DNA of 8,403 nt from Methanobacteriota archaeon (lineage in GTDB: Archaea > Thermoplasmatota > Thermoplasmata > Methanomassiliicoccales > Methanomethylophilaceae). How positions within the stretch are numbered: position 1 is the stretch's first letter; every line of letters begins with the position of its first letter. The DNA lies in NCBI GenBank assembly GCA_029574055.1, contig JAKQBQ010000142.1, positions 1 to 8,403 of the forward strand, read 5' to 3'. Both the position numbers and the translations under genes were made by a program. Shown here piece by piece: positions 5,870 to 8,403 of this stretch. Under the pieces are notes generated by a model. The model had not been told where the DNA came from. It saw nothing but the letters and a program-made list of their open reading frames with translations, and did not search any database.

Positions 5870-6674
5870 ACAGCAGGATCCCGTGATCCTCCTCTCCCCT
5901 GCCCGGCACCACTTCCGGGATTATCCCGGTCATGTTGCCTATAGCCGTAGATATGTTCCCCGAATCCGCCTTGTTTATTATTGAGTCAGATGTCACGATT
6001 ATCTTGCCGTAGGTCGGGTCTGCGTCGAAGAGGTACTCGTCCATCGCGGCGATCGCCGCTTCGGCGGGGTCCGGGGAGGAGCGGTATGCTATTGTGTAGA
6101 CCTTCTCGCTGAGGGTGCTGAAGAACGGGCCTTCCAGCATGTTGTATATCCTGACTATCGCTTCCTTCATCATCTCGTCCGCCATGGCTATGGCTTTGTT
6201 TATAGGAAGCGAGCTGCCGCCCCTTGCGGGCATCTTGTCGATGTCGAAAAGGATCGTCCTGTCCGATATCTGGATTATCCTTCTCATCTGCCTCATGGCG
6301 GTCTCCCTGCGCGGCCCCTCGAAGTGCATGGGTATGCTTACAACAGAGATCATCTTCGACCTGTTCTCCTTGACGCATTCCTCGATGATCGGGATGGTCC
6401 CGGAACCGGTCCCCCCGCCGAGCCCTGCGGTGGCGATAACGTTCGAGTACCCGGCGACCGCGCGGCATATGTCATCCTTATAATCGTGGGCGAGCGCCCA
6501 GCCGAGGTCCTGGTCCCCCCGGCATCCTTCCACGTTCCCGCCCGCCATGGATATGGTAGAGCCGTGGTCTCCGGTGTTGATCGTTACTATCGGTATATTC
6601 AGAGAGGACGGTATCCTCGAAACGGTGTTCTGGCCGGCGCCGCCGGAACCGATGACCAGCGTCCTCCCCGCCAA
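5811..6674 (-). CDS. Divergent short FtsZ/tubulin-family GTPase
   Basis: A 287-residue member of the FtsZ/tubulin superfamily. The N-terminal nucleotide-binding start is VIGSGGAGQNTV (7-18) and the T4 tubulin signature GGGTGSGT is at 86-93. Behind it, IPMHFEGPRRETAM (114-127) and FDIDKMPARGG (143-153) match the FtsZ helix and strand that follow the T4 loop. After the central helix (about 160-180), where FtsZ has its T7 catalytic loop with paired acidic residues (N-x-D-x-x-D), this protein reads MLEGPFFSTLSEK, and I find no such motif. It is shorter than ordinary FtsZ (roughly 320-390) and has no C-terminal linker or SepF-binding peptide that I recognise. The start is TTG 6672-6674, eight bases after GGAGG; the nearby ATG at 6681 is in the wrong frame. 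It follows an RHH gene. Fold sure; role in division, shape or membrane remodelling unknown. Confidence 0.85.
   Translation of the reverse strand: MAGRTLVIGSGGAGQNTVSRIPSSLNIPIVTINTGDHGSTISMAGGNVEGCRGDQDLGWALAHDYKDDICRAVAGYSNVIATAGLGGGTGSGTIPIIEECVKENRSKMISVVSIPMHFEGPRRETAMRQMRRIIQISDRTILFDIDKMPARGGSSLPINKAIAMADEMMKEAIVRIYNMLEGPFFSTLSEKVYTIAYRSSPDPAEAAIAAMDEYLFDADPTYGKIIVTSDSIINKADSGNISTAIGNMTGIIPEVVPGRGEEDHGILLFIPISYRSLLSSTRLQVSP
5875..5890 (+). other. Small inverted repeat just after the trmJ stop
   Basis: AGGATC, loop CCGT, GATCCT: a six-base-pair perfect stem starting six bases after the trmJ stop and followed by a C/T-rich run. It could mark the 3' end of the trmJ message, but it lies in FtsZ-like coding sequence and lacks the T-tract normally required for archaeal termination. 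Confidence 0.25.
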
Positions 6675-6677
6675 GGG

Positions 6678-6977
6678 TCATTCCTCCGAGTCCATCCTTG
6701 ACCTGACGTACTCTCTGACGGCTTTCCTGACCGCCTCGTCCATAGATTCCGGATCGTCGTCGGTGAGCAGCGACTCCATCTTTATCGGCTTCGCCCTTGT
6801 CTGCTCGTTCAGTATCTTCGCTATCTCTTTGGGAGTGAACTTTGACGCGATCAATTTGTCTATGGCGTCGGACACACCTTCCGACAAACTGTCATACTCT
6901 CCTCTGTCGACGAGCGCCTGAAGGATGGCCATCGTATCCGGCTCGAGCCTGACAATTATCTTCTCAGTCGGGTCCAT
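6678..6977 (-). CDS. Ribbon-helix-helix (CopG-like) DNA-binding protein
   Basis: Predicted 99-residue transcription regulator. Residues 6-13 (KIIVRLEP) form the DNA-contacting beta strand, 14-26 the first helix, and 29-43 (DSLSEGVSDAIDKLI) the turn and second helix, the classic RHH pattern with the conserved turn after a Gly-Glu-Tyr. Unusually, about 55 further residues follow: a charged linker, acidic LTDDDPE (71-77) and a terminal helix SMDEAVRKAVREYVRSRM (78-95) that resembles an RHH second helix. The frame opens at GTG 7001, but a TATA box at about 7003-7011 predicts transcription starting near 6980, so ATG 6975-6977 is the likely start on a nearly leaderless message. It is followed in the same frame, two codons beyond its TGA, by the FtsZ-like gene, which it probably co-regulates. 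Its target sites are not visible. Confidence 0.8.
   Translation of the reverse strand: MDPTEKIIVRLEPDTMAILQALVDRGEYDSLSEGVSDAIDKLIASKFTPKEIAKILNEQTRAKPIKMESLLTDDDPESMDEAVRKAVREYVRSRMDSEE
6683..6687 (-). promoter_or_regulatory. Ribosome binding site deciding the TTG start of the FtsZ-like gene
   Basis: GGAGG on the minus strand inside the last codons of the RHH gene. It stands eight bases from TTG 6672-6674 but only one base from the out-of-frame ATG 6679-6681, so it supports TTG as the real start. Confidence 0.6.
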
Positions 6978-7002
6978 GTTAATGCTGTAAAGAGTAAGCA
7001 CG

Positions 7003-7012
7003 ATAAATAAAG
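7003..7012 (-). promoter_or_regulatory. TATA box of the RHH/FtsZ-like unit
   Basis: Minus-strand CTTTATTTAT, close to the archaeal TATA consensus. Placing it at -31 to -24 puts the transcription start at about 6980, three bases before ATG 6977. It lies in the 78-base gap after rpl12, which otherwise shows only AT-rich sequence and no clear hairpin or long T-run terminator. Confidence 0.6.
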
Positions 7013-7055
7013 ATGTTGTGTAAGAGGTTTCGTCTTGTCGAGATAAACTTCCCGT

Positions 7056-7376
7056 TCATCCGAACAGAGCGCTCAGGCCTGCTGCTGCGTCCTCTTCGCT
7101 GACCGCGGGTTCCTCTTCGGGCTCCGGCTTTGCCGCTGCGTCGGGTGCCGCTGCGGCTCCGGCTGCGGGCGCCGCTGCTGCGGGTGCAGGTGCGGCTGCG
7201 ACGGCGGCCGATGCGATGGCCCCCTTTATGTCGACTCCCTCGAGTGATGCGATCAGTGCCTTGACTTTAGCTGCGTCTGCTTCTATCCCTGCTGCCTTGA
7301 GGATCGCGGTTACGCCATCCTCGGTTATGCTTTTGCCAGCAGAGTAGAGAACCATTGCACTGTAAATATACTCCAT
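7056..7376 (-). CDS. rpl12: Large-subunit ribosomal protein L12 (archaeal P1-type stalk protein)
   Basis: Acidic stalk protein that dimerises on L10 and recruits translational GTPases to the ribosome. The 106 residues show the archaeal layout. The N-terminal dimerisation domain is MEYIYSAMVLYSAGK to about residue 55. It is followed by an Ala/Pro hinge (56-82), an acidic patch (KPEPEEEP, 83-90) and the factor-binding tail VSEEDAAAGLSALFG (92-106). The frame allows a TTG start three codons earlier (7385), but AGGAG at 7386-7390 abuts that TTG and stands nine bases from ATG 7374-7376, and archaeal L12 proteins begin MEYIY. The gene lies 15 bases after the L10 stop and was surely cotranscribed with it. 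The Ala-rich hinge gives GC-rich low-complexity DNA at about 7120-7215. Confidence 0.97.
   Translation of the reverse strand: MEYIYSAMVLYSAGKSITEDGVTAILKAAGIEADAAKVKALIASLEGVDIKGAIASAAVAAAPAPAAAAPAAGAAAAPDAAAKPEPEEEPAVSEEDAAAGLSALFG
7059..7103 (-). repeat. Stalk-tail coding repeat, L12 copy
   Basis: Encodes the last 15 residues of L12. By eye it matches 7395-7439 at 38 of 45 bases and encodes the identical peptide, so it is a near-direct repeat 336 bases away, kept by protein function or gene conversion. Confidence 0.7.
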
Positions 7377-7385
7377 TTGTTTCAA

Positions 7386-7390
7386 CTCCT
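7386..7390 (-). promoter_or_regulatory. Ribosome binding site of rpl12
   Basis: AGGAG on the minus strand, nine bases before ATG 7374-7376, in the L10-L12 gap. It selects this ATG over the upstream in-frame TTG. Confidence 0.7.
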
Positions 7391-7391
7391 T

Positions 7392-8399
7392 TTAGCCAAA
7401 TAATGCGCTCAGGCCAGCTGCTGCGTCTTCTTCGCTGACCTGTTCTTCTTCTTTCTCTTCAACTTTCTGTTCCGCTTTTGCGGATTCCGCTGCAGGTTTT
7501 ACTGCCACGGCCGCTGCCGCCGAGTTAATCCTGGCTGCAATGGCATCGTTGCTGTATCCTGACACGGAAGCTACGGCAAGCATCTGACTGTCTGCCTTCG
7601 CAAGAAGTATCTTGATGTTATCTTTGGTCGGTATCGCGGCCGATGTCGAAAGGCCCATTGCCTCTCTGAACGCCTTTACGACAAGCGGTACGATCGTTTC
7701 CTTCGTGCAATACGAAATGCCGATCGCCAATGCGCGGGCGTCATGCGCGGCCGTAGCGAACATTGTTGAATAGTAGCCTTCGGGTATCGCGAGCACATCC
7801 TTGTTGTAGATCGTCCCGTCTTCGTAGGCCGACCTAAGGCTCATTCCCACGATCATCGGAAGTATCTCCAATTTCGGAAGCATCGCGGCCACCGGTGCCG
7901 GGATCGGTTCCCCGCATTTCACCAGCGTCGTATCCTTCTTGACTGCTATCTTCCCGGCCTCAACTGCGGCCGGAATGCCTATTTTCTGAAGTTCACCGAT
8001 GATCGGACCCGGACCGAACGGCGTGGGGCCTTTGCGGACTATTATGTCCATAGGCGCCAACTCTCCCGGTTTCGCGGCAGCGGGCGTCATCGTCGCCTCA
8101 AGCCTTTTGTAAAGCTTGAACGGATTCATGTCCGTTGCGATTATGGCGCACTGCCCGTGTACAGCGTCCTTAAGTGCCTCGATGCCCGGTCTCTGTTTTG
8201 CGGCCTCTTCAAGTGCCAGAAGCATAAGATTGTTCTTGGTCATCTTGAGTTTGGCGTGCTCACGGAGCCCGGCCCTCATTGACTGGACCTGCTGTCCGGG
8301 GATGCCATGCATGTCAACCACCGCTATGACGGGGTTGTCCATGATGTCCTTGACGATCTCGCTCACCATGTCCTTCTTCCAAGCTGCGACGTGTGCCAT
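7392..8399 (-). CDS. rpl10: Large-subunit ribosomal protein L10 (uL10, acidic P0)
   Basis: Base of the ribosomal stalk: binds 23S rRNA through its N-terminal domain and carries several L12 dimers on C-terminal helices. The 335-residue protein is a full-length archaeal P0. The rRNA-binding domain opens with MAHVAAWKKDMV and includes KMTKNNLMLLAL (52-63). The archaeal/eukaryotic inserted domain lies at about 110-185, with GPTPFGPGPIIGELQKIGIP (124-143). The L12-binding helical spine covers about 235-300. A Lys/Glu-rich linker (304-320) ends in the factor-binding tail VSEEDAAAGLSALFG (321-335), identical to that of L12. The ATG is four bases from the window edge and is preceded by TAAG; that TAA may be the stop of an upstream L1 gene, the usual archaeal neighbour, but this cannot be seen here. 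Confidence 0.97.
   Translation of the reverse strand: MAHVAAWKKDMVSEIVKDIMDNPVIAVVDMHGIPGQQVQSMRAGLREHAKLKMTKNNLMLLALEEAAKQRPGIEALKDAVHGQCAIIATDMNPFKLYKRLEATMTPAAAKPGELAPMDIIVRKGPTPFGPGPIIGELQKIGIPAAVEAGKIAVKKDTTLVKCGEPIPAPVAAMLPKLEILPMIVGMSLRSAYEDGTIYNKDVLAIPEGYYSTMFATAAHDARALAIGISYCTKETIVPLVVKAFREAMGLSTSAAIPTKDNIKILLAKADSQMLAVASVSGYSNDAIAARINSAAAAVAVKPAAESAKAEQKVEEKEEEQVSEEDAAAGLSALFG
7395..7439 (-). repeat. Stalk-tail coding repeat, L10 copy
   Basis: Encodes the last 15 residues of L10 and is the partner of 7059-7103. Most differences sit in third codon positions near the stop-proximal end, consistent with purifying selection on the shared peptide. Confidence 0.7.
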
Positions 8400-8403
8400 C
8401 TTA

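Noticed and set aside
6478..6681. Small frame beginning at ATG 6681, overlapping the RHH stop as ATGA
   Set aside because: It is Arg/His/Gly-rich, out of frame with the FtsZ-like protein, and the ribosome binding site is only one base away.
6978..7001. GTG start adding eight residues to the RHH protein
   Set aside because: The TATA box at 7003-7011 places the likely transcription start downstream of this GTG, so these codons would not be in the message.
6978..7055. Terminator or small RNA between rpl12 and the RHH gene
   Set aside because: I found no convincing hairpin and no T-run longer than three or four bases on the minus strand; the only supported element is the TATA box.
7120..7215. 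GC-rich repetitive tract suggestive of a tandem repeat
   Set aside because: It is the Ala/Pro hinge of L12 written in GCN codons, normal for archaeal stalk proteins.

Overview
The window is gene-dense archaeal DNA, most likely from a Thermoplasmata-related euryarchaeon, with a Methanomassiliicoccales-type methanogen as my best guess (inference from overall resemblance). Archaeal markers seen directly are a P0-type ribosomal protein L10, an archaeal L12 with the acidic P-stalk tail, the archaea-specific phosphopantothenate synthetase, a short archaeal S-adenosylhomocysteine hydrolase, an AK6/Fap7-type kinase and an archaetidylinositol-phosphate-synthase-like enzyme. Nothing proves the order or genus. 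Almost every base is coding. The gaps above 20 bases are only 23, 50 and 78 bases long, and I see no tRNA, rRNA, CRISPR array or mobile element.

Layout from right to left. Minus strand 8399-7056: ribosomal stalk genes rpl10 and rpl12, probably the tail of an L11-L1-L10-L12 operon. Minus strand 6977-5811: a two-gene unit with its own TATA box, encoding a ribbon-helix-helix (RHH) protein and, one in-frame stop codon later, a short divergent FtsZ/tubulin-family GTPase. Plus strand 5156-5869: a TrmJ/SPOUT RNA methyltransferase whose 3' end overlaps the end of the FtsZ-like gene by 59 bases. Minus strand 5105-1: a tightly packed six-gene cluster that diverges from trmJ across a 50-base intergenic region with AT-rich, TATA-like sequence. 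Its order is phosphopantothenate synthetase, SAH/SIH hydrolase, GT4 glycosyltransferase, PfkB nucleoside-kinase-like protein, AK6/Fap7 kinase, and a CDP-alcohol phosphatidyltransferase cut by the window edge.

How the genes may work together. In the six-gene cluster the hydrolase would release a purine nucleoside from S-adenosyl- or S-inosyl-homocysteine. The PfkB kinase resembles archaeal nucleoside kinases and could return it to the nucleotide pool, with an adenylate-kinase-family protein next. The glycosyltransferase and the CDP-alcohol transferase suggest membrane-lipid or glycolipid synthesis. The hydrolase has Lys at the position I align with the purine-contacting Glu59 of the human enzyme, which raises the possibility that it prefers S-inosylhomocysteine.

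The most interesting unit is the RHH plus FtsZ-like pair. The order resembles the haloarchaeal cdrS-ftsZ2 arrangement, but the FtsZ-like protein is short and shows no recognisable T7 catalytic loop, so it may be a non-canonical cytoskeletal GTPase under dedicated local control.
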